The position numbers and the translations under genes were made by a program. Positions 1 to 14,462 of a stretch of DNA of 64,000 nt are shown one piece after another. The stretch's first letter is position 1; each line of letters opens with the position of its first letter. Origin of the DNA: Neodiprion pinetum (Eukaryota; Arthropoda; Insecta; Hymenoptera; Diprionidae). The notes under the pieces were generated by a model that worked only from the letters and a program-made list of their open reading frames with translations, was not told the origin of the DNA and did not search any database. The stretch covers positions 11,893,871-11,957,870 of the forward strand of contig NC_060234.1 in assembly GCF_021155775.2 (NCBI RefSeq), given 5' to 3'.

Positions 1-2262
1 AATTCCTTATTCACACTCTCTGAATTCATGGCGAAATCTGACCTGTCGTAAGTAAAGAGTAATAAATATGATTTTACAAATCTTTTGCCAGATACATTCG
101 ACTTTGAGACTGCAATACGTAACATTACCAATTGTCGAACCTTGGGTTGTACACAACTCACAATTATTTCGTGTAATCGATGTTATAGCAATCATTACTA
201 AGAGTTGCAAGAACATATTCTCCGGCGAATTATCCTGGCGTAAAATGAACAATATTCGCATATTTGTGTTTAGCATCGTATATAAAAATTGGATATTTAA
301 TATTTTTGTGTACGAATGACACGTACAAGGTCTTGTTAATAACCAAAATAAGTGATACCAAATTCAAGTAGTTACTAAACTGACCATAGCCAAATACGAT
401 TCAAACATAACCAATATGTGAAAAGTCTCTGCTATGAAATCGAAAAATGACGTCAAATGATCTGTGATCATTTATTCCCTCTGTAAATAGCACTCAATTG
501 AATTTTTTCCATGCCACAACTAGCGTGGACTAGTACTCAGAACTTATTTGTGATTTTATTGTTTCATATTCGCCACGTTTGAATCGTATTTCGTGGTAGT
601 TAGTTTTCACTGGCCATGTCAAATTAAAGCAACTAATTTTCACAATTATCGAAACCTTATACGCATCATTTACGCCGAACAGTCGCAGATAGCGGAATTA
701 TACAGGTAATGCTCATGTACGAAAACATCAACAAATTACTTATCTTACGGTACAATAACGCCAACCAATATAATAAAAGGTCAGTTGTACAAAATTATTG
801 TGAGATGAAAGAGATATGAGTTTCGGCAACCCAAGAGTTTTGCTCATGATAAGAACCGTGGTACGTAACTGATTGTGAGTTTGGGCAAAACTTTATAAGC
901 CCATACTCTGAGAGCGCATAATTTACTCTTAAAAATAGAGTGACCAATTTTCCGACATTCCTGAAATTACGGGATGGAACGACTGACAGTCGTGTACAGT
1001 TAGGTCCCTCACCAAAAGTATTTTTTCAAATTTTCAGAACCAATTGAGGAGGAAGGGGTGGGCAGCTAGCCCAACATCCTTCGATCAGGATATGAGAGGT
1101 GGCAAAGGGTGTAAATCTCCATCCGGCAGGAACCGAGCTTCCTTGATTTCGCGATTTTAACGACTTCCCCGCTGCAATTTATTAAAGGGAGGAAAATTAA
1201 GTTTTTTCGAAATGGAGATGACGATGGTTGCCTTAGATTTTTACAGATAACGGAACAGTTGCATTTATTTTTATATTTTGCAAATTATCTTTACTATCTT
1301 TACTATCATGTGAACTGCATTAATTGTTATTTCATGTTGTATTATATGGAGTGTTGAAGTTTTAGAAAACGTTAATAGTAAGACCTTTATAAACGATTTT
1401 GGCAATTGAAATTAAGAGCTGTTGTTTCTTGGGCGTTTGTTAGCAAACTATTTTGTTTTCCAGTACTACGGGTTTATGTCTAGGGGGACAGGCTGCTTGG
1501 TGTGGGTACTTCAGCTCTCTAGCTTGAGAAAGCATGCTGCGTCGCTTTCAAGTGATTTTTACGGAAAATTACCATAGATTTTTGTGATGCAACAATTTCT
1601 TTGTCGGATACTATGGATGTACAATACATTGATTAACATCTTCCATCCTGCGGTAGGCATTGCTTTCATTCTCCAACGAACAATAAGTTCAAACACTTAA
1701 AACCTTGGACCTTGGTTAAGTACTTATAATTAGTATCTGGAAGGCATACAAATCTCACGATAATTGATCAGTATGGTGTGTTAAAATGTAAAGTTTCACA
1801 GAACTGAGGATCGTTCACGCTCTAAGATTTGGCGTTGTCAACGCGGTTTCGCAAACAAACTCTGAGCTTAGAGGATAGCAAACAAATTAGATTTTTGAGT
1901 ATTAGAAAGCAGGGATATTCCTTACTGTAAGGGATGAGCAACTACCAATAAATCGTTGATGGTAGTCTGAGGCATTTTTGATTCCTACTGCATAGATGGG
2001 AAGTCATACTTGTAACAAGAATGCGTATCATAAATCCGGAAGTAAATGCAGTCTCTGCTAGCTCACGAAGTCACAATTTACAACGAGATTCCAAATAATT
2101 CAAAGAACGGGTCGATACAAGCGAAATACCGAACGCAACTATAACAACATTAAAGTAGTACGCCGTTCGTATTATGCAGTCTAACCGAAAAATACTTATA
2201 CAAAGTTATTTCTACAACCATTAAATAGAACTAAGTATCTTTGTAAGCTAGAATAATAAAAA
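1..2262. other. AT-rich sequence without a recognisable gene
   Basis: No reading frame here shows a family signature, and the short frames at the left edge look random. It lies downstream of the 3' end of the minus-strand coiled-coil gene, so it may hold its 3' UTR or a missing terminal exon. I see no repeat structure of note. Confidence 0.5.
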
Positions 2263-5200
2263 TCAAATCTTTAATTGATTAGAATAAATGTAATAAACTA
2301 TAATCAGGGAGAAACAGTTTGTCCGTTCGGTTTCGTCGCACCCTGCGTCCCAGAAAGTGATGTAATGCCGAAAAGAAATTCGTACCCAAGAACATCGGGT
2401 TTGGTAATTAACCCTCCAACAGCCACGTAGTTTTTTACTCACGTTGCCGGCCAACGTGGGCGATTTTGTCCTGGGCTCTCTTTTCCTCACTTAGGGCTTT
2501 TCAAAAATTTCCCAACAATTCAGGTCATCAGTTTTAGGTGCCTACTTTATATTCCGATCATTGGGTTTACCAAATTTTCAATTAGTTGACTAGTGGAAAT
2601 TGTTACACATGAAAAATTTCCGAGACACTGATAAGTAGAAAGTCACGGCGGACAAGAAAAAAAAAGCTGGTCAATCTTCAAATTGAAGATCAACTCGAAC
2701 TTGAACAGAGTTGAGAGTGAGACTTTATCCCTGATGTTGAGTCTTATTCTAGTCCAGTCATTTGAGGATTTCAAATTGTATAAATTTGGAACAACAATTT
2801 TCATTCACGAGTCGCCGGGGGGGGGGGGGTAGTCCAAATCCAGATTTTCGAGAATCCACTCTTCGTCGTTCGGTCACCATATCGAATTTAAGGGTGAATT
2901 TTCTTATTTGTTACATTAGTCGTTTATTTTCAACTTCACAGTAAAAATGCCAAAACCAAATCTGAAGTACATATTATTTTCTACAATTTTAGACACTACT
3001 ATTTTTTCTCTGTGATCGATAATTTTTCAGTTTGACCCGAAGGGAGGGAGGGCGAGGGATTTGATTATTGCATTATCTCGTTTGTTGTTGACTTTTACAT
3101 AAAAATGATATTGGACAAACTTGCAGGAAATGAATTTCCTACAATTTTTATTTCTATTATTTTTTCTCCGAGGCCGATATTTTTAGATTTAAACCTGAGA
3201 GAGGGGGTCTAAAATTTAATTATTGAAATATCTCATTTGCTTCACCATGTACTTCGATTTTGAAGGTAAAAGGTAAAAAAAAAAAAAAAAACTCTGCTGA
3301 GCAAGTAACTATAATTCGCCACAAAGGCAACCGTGGATAACTCACGAGCCATCACTAACTCATTATAAATCAGATATGGTGTCATTTCGGTGATGTTTGT
3401 ATCGTAAAAACCATGCAGCTAGAGATGGCTATCTTGCTGCAATGGAGACTTCTCAACGGCCAAGATTATCCGAATGCTAATGAACATTTTGGTGGGAATA
3501 TGAATTTTCACCATAGTTAATCTTGAGACAGATTACTTGACACATTCGGAATATCATGACAACATTAAGTGACGATACTTCGATTATCATCATATTAAAT
3601 TTTCATGTTGTGCTAGTCGCGGTTATGTAATTTTTATCAAGATTCGATCCAGTTACTCAAATAAAAACATTTCACATAATACCTACAGTCTTGTTTGTGG
3701 GACGCTTGAAGTAAGGAATATTATCAAATTTCTGTAATAAGCACAGTAACTCTTCTTGTCTCACCTTAGGTCTGCAACACTGTTTTTGATTTTTTCTTCA
3801 CTTTCACAGACTTGATTCCTTAATCCGTCAATTTCATTGGTAAGTGAACCTGCCAACGTATGCTGAGTTCCTTTTACTGCCTCCTTTATTTCGAGATGAC
3901 GAGCTTCAACCTCAGATACCCTTCAAATAAAACACTAATTATTCTTGGATAACATTTCCTTTGATTCCACTCATGTGCATCGCTTCGCGTATTTACAAGT
4001 CTCAAACAATCTCTTCAGCGCTATTATACTACTTCGAGTAGTTCGTAAAGCGAAAACATTTTATAGTTTTTCTGATTTTGTAATGGGGTAATTCAAAATT
4101 GTTAAGTCAGTGATACAAGGTCATCAATACTACCCTCCACGATATTTCAATCTCAAGTTTGAAAAAAGTACACATACTAAATACTTCAGATCGTACGAGC
4201 TTCGAAAAAAGTAACTGAAGCCGAAAGATGGCATAGGGGTGGATACATTTTTTCGAAAAATCCGGTCCTTTGAATATAATGTGAAACAGTTAGTAACAAT
4301 GAAAAGCGTGTGAGCAAATGAATCCGAAACACTCCGAGTAAAGTCGATTTGCTTCATTGTAAGGATCGGAGTTAGGGACATTCAAAGATAAAAATGCGTG
4401 AGCTAAAGTTGTAAATTTAACCCTTGAAAATTTGATAATCATTTGTATAAATGTAAAAAAAATCCACTACAAACTTCAATCCAGCTGGGCTATAGATTAA
4501 CCGAATTCGAGTTCGATCTGAGAAATTTTTTTTTGGGTCGAGTCCATTAAGAAATAATACCAAATGGTGATTTATGCCGACATATGACCTTTGTTCTTAC
4601 GTTAATTGGAAATTTTTATTTTTAAAAACTTTCAATTTGTTAATTTGTTAAGCGCAAGTGGTTCATCGCTTTTGACTGCATATTCAATTGAAATCGTTTT
4701 AAACACAGAAAGACATATATCATACAGAGCCAATTACATTACCCACTACTGATTAATACTCAATAACAGCCTAAAACAATCATGGTTTTTTTATGTTGTT
4801 GCGTTCAAAATCGTAACCTACTGCGACGTATAAATCTCGTCATTACTAAGAAATTATGTCGTTCCAAAGCCCGCTATTGTTGAATTTGACGATCCATAAA
4901 CATATGCAAGATCAATATCAAAAGACCGCATACTAAACTTCATGAAAATGCATTCAGGATGCCATCCCAAGAGTGAACAAATTCTGAAAAGTGTGTAGCT
5001 GCCACTTTATAACCAGATATCACGGGCGATTGAACAGTTGTTGTCACCCCGTCACCGAATACTCAATTTTTCACGAAAATAGCCACCCGATCAATTAGAC
5101 ATTATACTGATTCTGGACACATCGCTTGTTGTAATTAAAATTAGAAATCTTCTTAATATTATCACATACATAATGAAAAGGCTGAAAACTATAACCGATG

Positions 5201-8200
5201 AATTGCGCTTTGAAGTTAAAGATAAATTTTTTGATCGACGTGACACGTTTTGTAATGAAAAGTCTATAAGATATTTCGTAATCGAGTCTTCAATCTCAAA
5301 ATATGACAAGGTGGGGAAATTCTTCTGCAAGTATTAAGTATTGCTGTAAAAATTGTTAAATTACGGATTGAAGGAACACACGAGCTCTCTTAGAATTTGT
5401 AACGTAGAACATTCTATGTTGATCAAGCTGTCGGCAACATAAAATGTAGACAGGGGAAATAGCTGTGGTATAATACATCTTTAAATTACTGTTGATCGTT
5501 GAAATTGATTCTTAGCTCGTTTACTCTTGAAATTCTTGAAAAACATCAAATATTTTGAACTAACTGCTACTGCGTACTGCAATAGAATAAAAGGGATAGA
5601 AACTATCTTACGTTGGTAAAACTTGGACACGGTTCGCAATGCCTTCCAAATGTTCGGTAACTGTTCCAAGTGTTTCATTCTGCTGTTGCAGAATTAATCC
5701 GACGTTAACCATTTGCTCCATAGTTTCGTTTTTGTCCTTTTCGGAGATCTCGTGATCTTTTTCGAGAGATGTTTCGATGTCTGTAATTCTACCGCTTATG
5801 TTTTGTACCTGTGTAAAATTCATACAATGGTGAAATTGCCTGATAAAAAGTTCACTGACAGGATCCTGTACTTGCATGATATGTAAAATAATCGTTTGTA
5901 TATTTTTATAATTTTGATAATATCAAAGTCATTTTTTGTTCAAGACAGGATTCAACTGTTGTTAAGTCATCAACAGACTGTCAATCTAATTACCAACTGG
6001 AAATTAAATGATTTGGAAAAAGCATATAAGTCAAAAAAGCTTTACTTCGTCAATTACGGTCTGTAGTCTCTCATATTGAACAGCAATGTTATCGTCACTT
6101 TTATTGGCCATCCTGCTAACGCCAAATTCAATCCTTGCAACTTGTTCTATTAAATGTTCTTCTGTATCGTTTATCTTGGATATTATATCTAACATCAATG
6201 TGGATTCAGGAGTTGTCGATGGTGTAGTTAGTTCAGTACGTTCACTCATTTCGGACATTTTAGTTTTCATTTCCTTGAACTGTGTTTCCAGAAATTTCTC
6301 CAACTTTTCTACCAAATCCACGGTTTTCTGCAACTGGATTCTTTCTCTTTCGTCTTTCTAGATTAGGACAACACAAAGGAGAAAATATTCTTATGAAAAC
6401 GTATGATAAAATATCTTTTGTCAAGGCTAAATAGTTCCTCAGAATCAAATACATATACATACTTTAGACTATCCAGTATATTGAAATTTACTTATTTCGT
6501 GGCTACTTCGAGTTCAAAATTTAACTGTTATCTCAACCTAATAGTATTTTATCTGTAAATCCTGACTATTAACATTATATTATTATACACGAATGTATCT
6601 GATGATTGTACTGACTTGAAAATTGGAATGTACTCTCAATGTGCATGCGGTTAAATATTCTTTGTTTAATTCAGACTAATCATAAGTCTCTTAGAATCAG
6701 ACAGTGCAAATAACAATTCCGCGCTTGTCAAAATTTATAAAAATTCGGCCAAACGTTGCAAAAATGTATAGTCATACGATGCATCAGCTAAGTCGACCTG
6801 GGTATCGAGTGTATGGGAATATTGTAGTGCATTTTAGGACGAGTTAACATTACTAACATTGATATAGGGATGCGATTCTCAAAAACATTATTTCACAGCT
6901 TTAAGATTGTCTGCAAGATTCGGTAAGCGATGCAGAACGTACTCATATTTGCAAACTCAGCGCCTATACAAAGTCATTTAATAGGCGTGAAATTGTGATT
7001 TTTCTTTCAGTATTTCGTTACGTTAACGTTAGCAATTACAATCTCGGAATTTGAGAGCCTTCACTGACTAAAACTAATGTCACTATTAGTCCAAACAGCA
7101 TTGATAGTCTCCAAGGATATAAGCTATGTATTCTCTTTTATTTTATCGGTCTCACTTTTTAGAGTTTTACTAAGATAGCGCAATAGATGATTTCATGTCA
7201 ATTTGAATACGATCATCAATCCGTTGAAATTTTACTGTTCAGTTTACTATAGACGGAAATCGATAATTTTACGATGATATTATTATTATTATCTCAATGT
7301 ACTGCCGTTATTATATAATAGATAGAGTTAAAATAACTTTTCAACGTATTTTCAGAAAAAAACATCACAGTTTCCCACCCTCCCCATCACTGATATTATA
7401 TATAACCATCCTTCTACTCCCCCCCACCCCCCTGGCGGCTCTCTGGGTCAGTGATTTCTAACTACAATACTGTCTGTTCATGCGATGGAATATGTGCCAC
7501 ACTTCATAGCAGCGAGGTCAACGAACGGAACGTGTTCATATAACGATGACTTCTATGAAAGAAAAATGTTTCGTTGGTAAACTTGAAGACCATGTGGAGT
7601 TTCATTTAATTATAATCTTTGACAGACTTACTAAATTTTTGATATTCAGCTTCAATAGCTTACGAATATTGCGATTCCACTTTCAGAAATCTATTACATT
7701 CCGAACACTTCACCTGTACAGTCAGACTTACTACTTATGTAAACTAGATCGTGTTAACATTTAAAGAGAAGAAATCAACGGTGAAAAAAAGTAAGATTCG
7801 GTGACAATACTTTGATCCACAATGTATAAATATAGGTTTATTGGATGAAATCGGGCTCAACATATTTTCCGACACCGGTATAAGTATAAACGTGACTATG
7901 ATATCAACTAAAAGTAAATTAGGGTTCATGGCTGATATTTGCATTTATTTAGGCTATATAATGTTGGGAGAGTAAACAAAAGGCCACCTTTTTTGACGAT
8001 AATATTTTATTCAATAGGCCTTGAGTGCCGACTTATTATGAGTGCAGGGAATTTCAAACAGTTTCGTCCAGCGTTGAACGGTCACTATTCAACAGTTTTC
8101 TCAATTTCAGTACACAATATAAGTACTTTTAACCAGAATCATAAGTCTTTTTCTATGTATATTTCCCACCGTTTCGAAGTTAAAAATCATTAGACTTAAG

Positions 8201-9532
8201 ATTTTCCGAGCAAATGTTGAATAGATGTGTAAAAATTACATCAAACTCTACACCAAATGACAAACATTATAAAACCGTACAGGAAGTGGTTTCTTCGTTG
8301 GTTTAGATATAAATTATTTAATACTGCTACAACTCAATTACTGTTCTAGATTTTTGGGGGCCAGTTTATAAACAAATGTGCAGAAAATTACATCAAATTC
8401 TACACAATATGGCTATAATTTCGAAGAATAAAGAAACTTCTTTTGCCTGAAATATTTTCAATTTCCCCTACAATATTCTGTAATTCTTTTCCAGATTTGT
8501 CAGAGCTCCGGAAAAATCTCGAACAATAAATTGAATGGTAACCGTGATGAATAATTTATAAATTATCGACGAATTACGAACTTTTAGCAGGCTTAAAAAT
8601 TTTGCAATTCTGCATAGAATTTTCTGTAGTTCTTGCAGCTTATAATAAATGACCAGAAGATTAGAAGTTTGACAGCTTTTGGCTTTGGAACGGTGAGGGA
8701 TATCGAAAATAAAATTACGGGTGGTCGTATTTGAGAGGACTACACTATACGCTGAGGTCGTAACAAAATCAGGAATCGTGACCGCCCGATGCCAGGTGAA
8801 ACCGTATAGAATTTCTCAGAGAGAACCACCTCTTACTTACCTGCGAAATGAGCTGCTCAATTCCAGATATCCGATCCTCGATTTTCGTGAAATGTGTCGT
8901 GATCGTGTCAAGAACGGACGCTTTTTGAACTAAAGTTCCCACAGCCTCGTTCATATGTTCTGTTGCTTGACGGTCACGAAGTTCATGTCGTTCTAATTTC
9001 TGACTATTAATCCGCATTGCGTGTGCTAATTTGAGTATAGCATCTTTAATCACGCTATCGGGGCTAGAAAAAAGTAATTAATTTTTGATTCCGTCGGAAT
9101 ATAATTGCGACAATTGTCTCCGATTCTGGAAAATATTGTTGATTACAATACTGTAACGAAGTGCAATGACTTTCGACCAGCTAAAAATATCAATTACGTT
9201 CTACCGATAAAAGCCGTTCAGTTATTAAATTGCAATTGAACATCGAAGTGTTAATCAAAAAAACTACGATCAATATAAGTACAAATACCACCATATGATA
9301 TGATCTGCTATATAAATAAATTCCTTGTTTGCGTATTTAAAACTGATTGCATGAAACACTTCAAAATGGACACGAAACTAGGCTTATTGAGAAAAATATT
9401 TCATATTCGTATCAGGTAAGATACTTTTTGTAATTACTATTGAAACTGTACGTACCATACTTCTTTCGCAATTGCAGCGTTGACGTAAAGGCATAGCACC
9501 ATCACCCCTGCTACCGAAACCCGCATCTTCAT
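2263..9532 (-). CDS. secreted coiled-coil protein, seven-exon gene model
   Basis: I assemble seven coding exons on the minus strand: 9532-9456, 9063-8841, 6357-6046, 5808-5612, 3920-3765, 2489-2443 and 2342-2263. Every junction is GT-AG, the phases agree throughout, and the total is 1092 nt (363 aa). Exon 1 codes for a signal peptide: MKMR, a hydrophobic core VAGVMVLCLYV, then a likely cut after AIA. The mature protein is acidic, Lys- and Gln-rich and low in Cys. It has heptad-like stretches such as TVDLVEKLEKFLETQFKEMK and EARHLEIKEAVKGTQ, so long coiled coils are expected. Several NxT/NxS sites would be glycosylated. The last two exons (short; final residues NCFSLIIVYYIYSNQLKI) are the weakest part, and a terminal exon could instead lie outside the window. 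I do not recognise the family. Its layout recalls the stalks of secreted lectin- or fibrinogen-type proteins, but no such head domain is visible. The start is the first ATG before the signal peptide. Confidence 0.62.
2900..3215. repeat. diverged tandem duplication, about 158-bp unit, in an intron
   Basis: Two consecutive copies can be aligned by eye. The block CTACAATTTT ... CTATTATTTTTTCTC ... GAT-A-TTTTT followed by a purine run (GGGAGGGAGGG or GAGAGAGGGGG) occurs near 2979-3050 and again near 3138-3207, a spacing of about 158 bp. The copies have diverged considerably. They sit in the intron between the 3765-3920 and 2443-2489 exons of the coiled-coil gene. Confidence 0.55.
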
Positions 9533-11123
9533 TTGCGTACTTCAGTCAAGATGAAGTCTAAAAGCGAAACCGAATGAAATAATTCCATTATGATTACCGT
9601 TTCAGTAAATTCACCAGGAGATATCAGTCTATTTATTGCAGTATTTCACTGATATCTTTAGAACTTAAAAGCAGATTGTCGTATTATGATGGATTTGTTT
9701 AAATACAAGCTTCGCGCCACGGCTGCGATTCCTGGTAATACCTACATTGAAATGTTATCACATGTCATAATCATTGAACACACGCGAATATTACTAAAAT
9801 TGTGTGGGTCCTGACATTTTCTCTCTGCGTTTCGCAGGTTCAAGATTACTGCAAGTTACGTACGTTCATCTGTATCAACGGCATTGGAAAATGTCCTCAT
9901 GACGTCAGAGCCTTGTTGTCAGTGCTATTTAATCACCTGATAGCCTAAGTTTTCAATTTTAATGACGGCAAATTGTAATTCTCGAGGTTTCAAATTACTC
10001 ATGTGACAGAAATTAAAGAAACGCAATCAATAATATACCTGTTCTACTATCCGTGCGCGAAAAAACACTGTCAATGTTTAGCTGTCACCTGGGCTATATT
10101 GGTTTGACTTTTTCCATCAGATTACGCAGTGCACAGTGACAATCCCAATATTCGGATAGTTATGACATGCAATGATCAAATTTTTGTTCATTACCACAAA
10201 ACACAATCAGCGTACACGTTTCAATATTTGCACAAGAGTGAGCGTAAATTTTTGATCGAATCCGCACAAAGATCACGCAAATAAATTGCTCATTCACTGC
10301 AAAACTTTCCATATTTATCATGACAATTTTGATACGTCGTGATATGGTGCACAACTATGGGGTACTCGCTAATTAATATCAGATACTGAAAATAATTTCC
10401 GCCACATCCATACTACAACTGGTAATATGTTTTGACGTAGTTATTTTGCATGTGGTGCTATCTGGGTTGTGTTTAGATAAGAGTAGACTCGGTCACTAGA
10501 AATGACCTTTAGAGTGCGGCTGGAGCATTATCATTTTCTTGGAAATTCCACTACAAACACTTTTACTTCAGTGCTATAGAGTAAGAAAACACCGTATACA
10601 TACGCATAGAAAAGATAATAGTACATTTTTTTGTATGTGCTAAAAGTTTAAAAGTACTTCGCGACTAACCTTCTGACGGGTACCTAAGTAACGGAGACCG
10701 GGAAAAAATAATCCTCCTAAAGAAAAATCCACTAGATTGATAAAATACGGTTACATCTCATGTCAATTCCACCACCTTTTGGCTATAATTTTTAATTTTC
10801 AGAGATTTTATAAGATGCTACTATTGCTGTAATTAGCAAAACAGCGCTCCGATGCAAAATGATCGTTTACCTCGTGCCGCGGGGCAAAATAGTCACCACG
10901 AGATGTTTATTTTTTCATGTCGTGATATTGATACATATTCACGTTTCGAAATAAATTAATTATCCATTGCCGGCAGCTTTTATTACAGCGCAGGGGTTTT
11001 ATTTTGTGAAGACATGGGTTTTTACCGTAACGTTTCATTTGTTACAAGCATGTTTTGTACCACTTCGATTGTTGGTTCGCGTAATCAACGGTTTTGGAAT
11101 GTAAGCTCTGTACAATCGGAATT
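9533..11123. other. 5' flank of the coiled-coil gene, no coding signal
   Basis: This is the upstream side of the minus-strand gene, so its promoter and any 5' UTR exon should be here. I could not single out a TATA or initiator motif with confidence. The part near 10840-10910 contains a GC-richer GCAAAATGAT / GGGGCAAAAT block that partly resembles a block near 12505-12552 in inverted orientation. Confidence 0.4.
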
Positions 11124-12045
11124 GGGGGGTTAGGCCACTGTAGAAATATCAAAAAATTGTTTTTCGTTAAATTTTTTTAAAAAATGCTTTGATACCTTAA
11201 AAATGACATACTCGAAAGATTAAGGTGGGAAAAATATGAAAGGAATCGTAGATGCTAAGCCGTATGAGAATTTTACAGTGCTCAAGAAAGAATACCTTGA
11301 CCACGTGCAAAAAAGGATGAGCACCCGATTGCGTACTTTAAAAAAAAAAGTGAAAGGCCTTGGCGGAAAAGGAAAGTTAACCGGAAAGCTAATGGCTTGT
11401 TTAACTATTTATTACGGATTAGCAATCCAAAGAAATACTGAATCATTTTTCCGTACCGAAAACTTTAAACGCGTTTTTCTTGAAACTACACTTTTCAAGT
11501 CGTCCGCACTCATAACTCGAGCACAAACAACAAAAGAGAACAAATCTTGACCGATGGTCTTGAAATTTTAACTGTATATTCACAATTACATTCTGCACAG
11601 AAGTACCAAGGATTTTCCCGATGTATTACATGTTTTTTTTTTTTGAACATTTTCTGGACGATTTTTATTTTTGGTACTTTAAACTTATATTTAAAAAATG
11701 CGCCGTTTTTTTCAAAAATTCAAATATCAAAAAAAAAAAAAAAAAAAACCTACGCAGTTCTGTAGCTATTATGTGTATAATCGAGAAAAAAATTTTGACT
11801 GACTGTAAATTAAAAATTGCAGCTACAGTTGGCCCGACCGCGCGCCTTTGAAAAAGAAGGCTTCGTCGAAGAAAAGCTTTGCAGCCGCCATGTTCATTTA
11901 TACTACTTTGAAAAAAATTATTTATCCAGTTTACGATATGCACAATGAAGGACCCTTTTCAGAAATTTGATTTGTTCGATTGTCCCGCTGAAAAAAAATC
12001 CCAAAATATGCTGACTTTTTCCCGCGCTATAGTGGCCTTACCCCT
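11124..12045 (+). mobile_element. deleted Mutator-like (MULE) transposon
   Basis: The ends are similar inverted repeats: GGGGTTAGGCCACT at the left and, read from the right, GGGGTAAGGCCACT. Inside is a transposase fragment (11236-11550) of the insect MULE family that also occurs at 51.7-54.2 kb. The rest of the transposase is missing, so this is an internally deleted, non-autonomous copy. I could not find a clear 9-bp target duplication. Confidence 0.6.
11236..11550 (+). pseudogene. MULE transposase fragment
   Basis: The first 75 residues or so match the part of the insect Mutator-like transposase around KGIVDAKPY, DHVQKRMSTRLR and GLGGKGKLTGKL...IYYGLAIQRN. The same block, with GLGGKGKLTDKL and VYYGLAIRR, can be read on the minus strand near 52.75-52.87 kb in the larger MULE, which supports the assignment. 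The protein loses family resemblance after about residue 80. It lacks the N-terminal catalytic SGDGT region and the C-terminal part. It sits between the two inverted ends of the 11124-12045 element. Confidence 0.7.
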
Positions 12046-14454
12046 TAATGGCGGCACGGGTATTGTAAGCCCATCCCGAAAACGTACTGATTAAGAACCC
12101 AATGGTGAACGGTCGCCGGTTATGTTTCATTTGAGTTACCTATGTTCGTTTTGGCCCGGCCCATGAATAACCATTTTGCTCCAAACGCAAAGTATAATTC
12201 AACCCCACGTACTGTGCCATCATCGACACGAAAAATGTATGCACACAATGTGACCCATATGTATGCTCATCTATATAATACGGTTATTGTTCGGATCCTG
12301 ATAAGGGAAAGATTTGCGTGACACAAATAATAGAACACTTGCATTACAAGAGTATGCGATTGAAGTAAGCCCAGTTATCTCTCATCTGCAGTAACACGCA
12401 CGGCTGCTTTGTTGTACTTACATCATTTATTTACGTTGGTCGCGACACGTACACTGTGCATAATTGAAATTATGATCTGATAGCGGATTGGCTTAAACTT
12501 TGATACGATCGTTTTGCCCTACGGAATCATTTTGCCTCGTTTTACCCTAGATATTCTTCAAGTTTCAAGTAGAGAGATACTGATTTGCTTTGCATTTTGG
12601 TAGATGAAAACTTCTGCGGAAAAATCAGAAAATGAAAATTAGGCCCTCGTGGATTTGCCCAACTACTGAGAATAAGAATAAAATATATTCGGTTGTTGTG
12701 AATAAAGCTTGCGTTCATACACGTGTACAAGAAGTAGAAAAGTAGATTGAAAATATATTGTTAGAAAGTATTGAAATCGAAAACATGAGAGTTCTGTATC
12801 AATGATTTATTGGACATAAACAAAAATCGAAAGTATTTAACGAAAAATAATTGAGCCATAATGATAAGAATTTTAAATACAAATTCATTCGCAAAAATCC
12901 ATGTGAACATTTTTTTTTAGACAGAAGGATGGTGATCACGTAGAAGTAAGGACACAAAAAATGACAAATCTATATCTAAAGGTTAAATAAAAAAAATAAT
13001 TTGGGAAATCAATGACATCTACACATTAGACAGATAACCTACAGATTCAAAGAAATTCTGACTCAGTGAAAATTAAAATTTCATCAGCTGGGTACAAAAT
13101 TTAGATTTTTAGCTATAGTTCTCAGACTTTAACGTGATCTAATTTCCAAGAATCGCACACAACAATATCAATTTAGCTGCACTTTGTAGCTCTGTTTATT
13201 TTCTATAAGTTCAACCGCCTATCAAAATATCGTCAGTATCACATAAAATATGAAGAAAAGTCCTCGCCGGTAGCAAGGATTTCGAGAATATACGACATTT
13301 ATACAAATAATATATTTCATGTGTGTTTACAAGCGAACTGTATAAATTTTGCACAATTTCAGTTTTAAAGAACGCTAGTTATTGTTTGCAATTAACAAAT
13401 TGTTGTTAATAAGGTTGTAAACATTTTATCAGTGCATAGCATTCAATAAAGCCTTACAAATTCAGACATGGCATCGTTAACTCGAAAAATTTGAAAAAAG
13501 AATACATTTATTTTATGCATAATCGCTTTTATTCCAATAAAAATTGTTTAACTCCGAATGAATTCAAGAAATTTATACATTTTTGAATGGTTTTTAGCGC
13601 TACACGATGGTACATTTTTGAAAATTGCAGTTTAATTGTGTTCTTCTGACTACTTTTAATTGACATATTGTTGCAACATAACATAACCAGTATTCAACGC
13701 CATTAATTACAATCATCGCTTAATTCAAATGTTTATGTTATATGCTCCATACCGTGAAGTGGGAGGAAGGGCAATCAAAATTTTTTATGGAAAAACGGTT
13801 GATTCAAAACGTGTCCACAGTGTCGGTGACTTCGATGAGGGACTTTATATTATGCACTTGTAAATCGATTGTGTTAAATTTAATAATGGTGAAGTTTTGC
13901 GATCATAGACAAACAAAGGGTACGTTCAAATGAATAATAAAAATTTCGCCAATAATTATTTCTCAAAAAAATAACACTAAATCATTATGATAAGAAGAAA
14001 AATATTGTTTGAAGTTCAATGCAGTTAGTAATTGTTGTAAAGTACAATTACAATATGTTTTGTTTTTATGAATCCAGGGTTCAAGACGAAAAAAAAATAA
14101 GTCTCGACTTTTCCGGCATTTCCAAAAGAATAATATTTTTTTTCTTAATGAAGAAAATTGAAAATTTGAACTTCAAAGCACATTCGATTTAAAAAATAAT
14201 TCCCCATTTACCGAAATAAAGACGGACGTAATCTCGGACTCTTGAAATTATGTCGATCCTACGAATTATACCTGTAGTATTTGTAATTCAAATTCCTATC
14301 GCATATTTGCCAGATCGAGTCGAATTTATGTACAATTTATTCTATGCGTTGCAAAATGAATGTTTGGGAATCGATTAACATTCGAAGAGTGTACGGTTAA
14401 TCAATTATGGAAATCATCTAGATACCAGGGTGTGACTGACCAAAAAATTCACAA
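12046..14454. other. AT-rich sequence without a recognisable gene
   Basis: Only short, unconvincing frames occur. A run of GGGCAAAAC/TTTTGCC-type motifs near 12155-12552 may be the right end of a decayed DNA element whose left end is near 10840. Beyond that I see nothing but A/T-rich DNA. Confidence 0.4.
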
Positions 14455-14462
14455 ATGTGTAG

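Noticed and set aside
2762..2944. 60-codon frame with a Gly run
   Set aside because: The Gly run is a G homopolymer, and the frame lies in an intron of the minus-strand gene.
5091..5330. 79-codon minus-strand frame in an intron of the coiled-coil gene
   Set aside because: It has no splice signals compatible with the flanking exon phases and no family resemblance.
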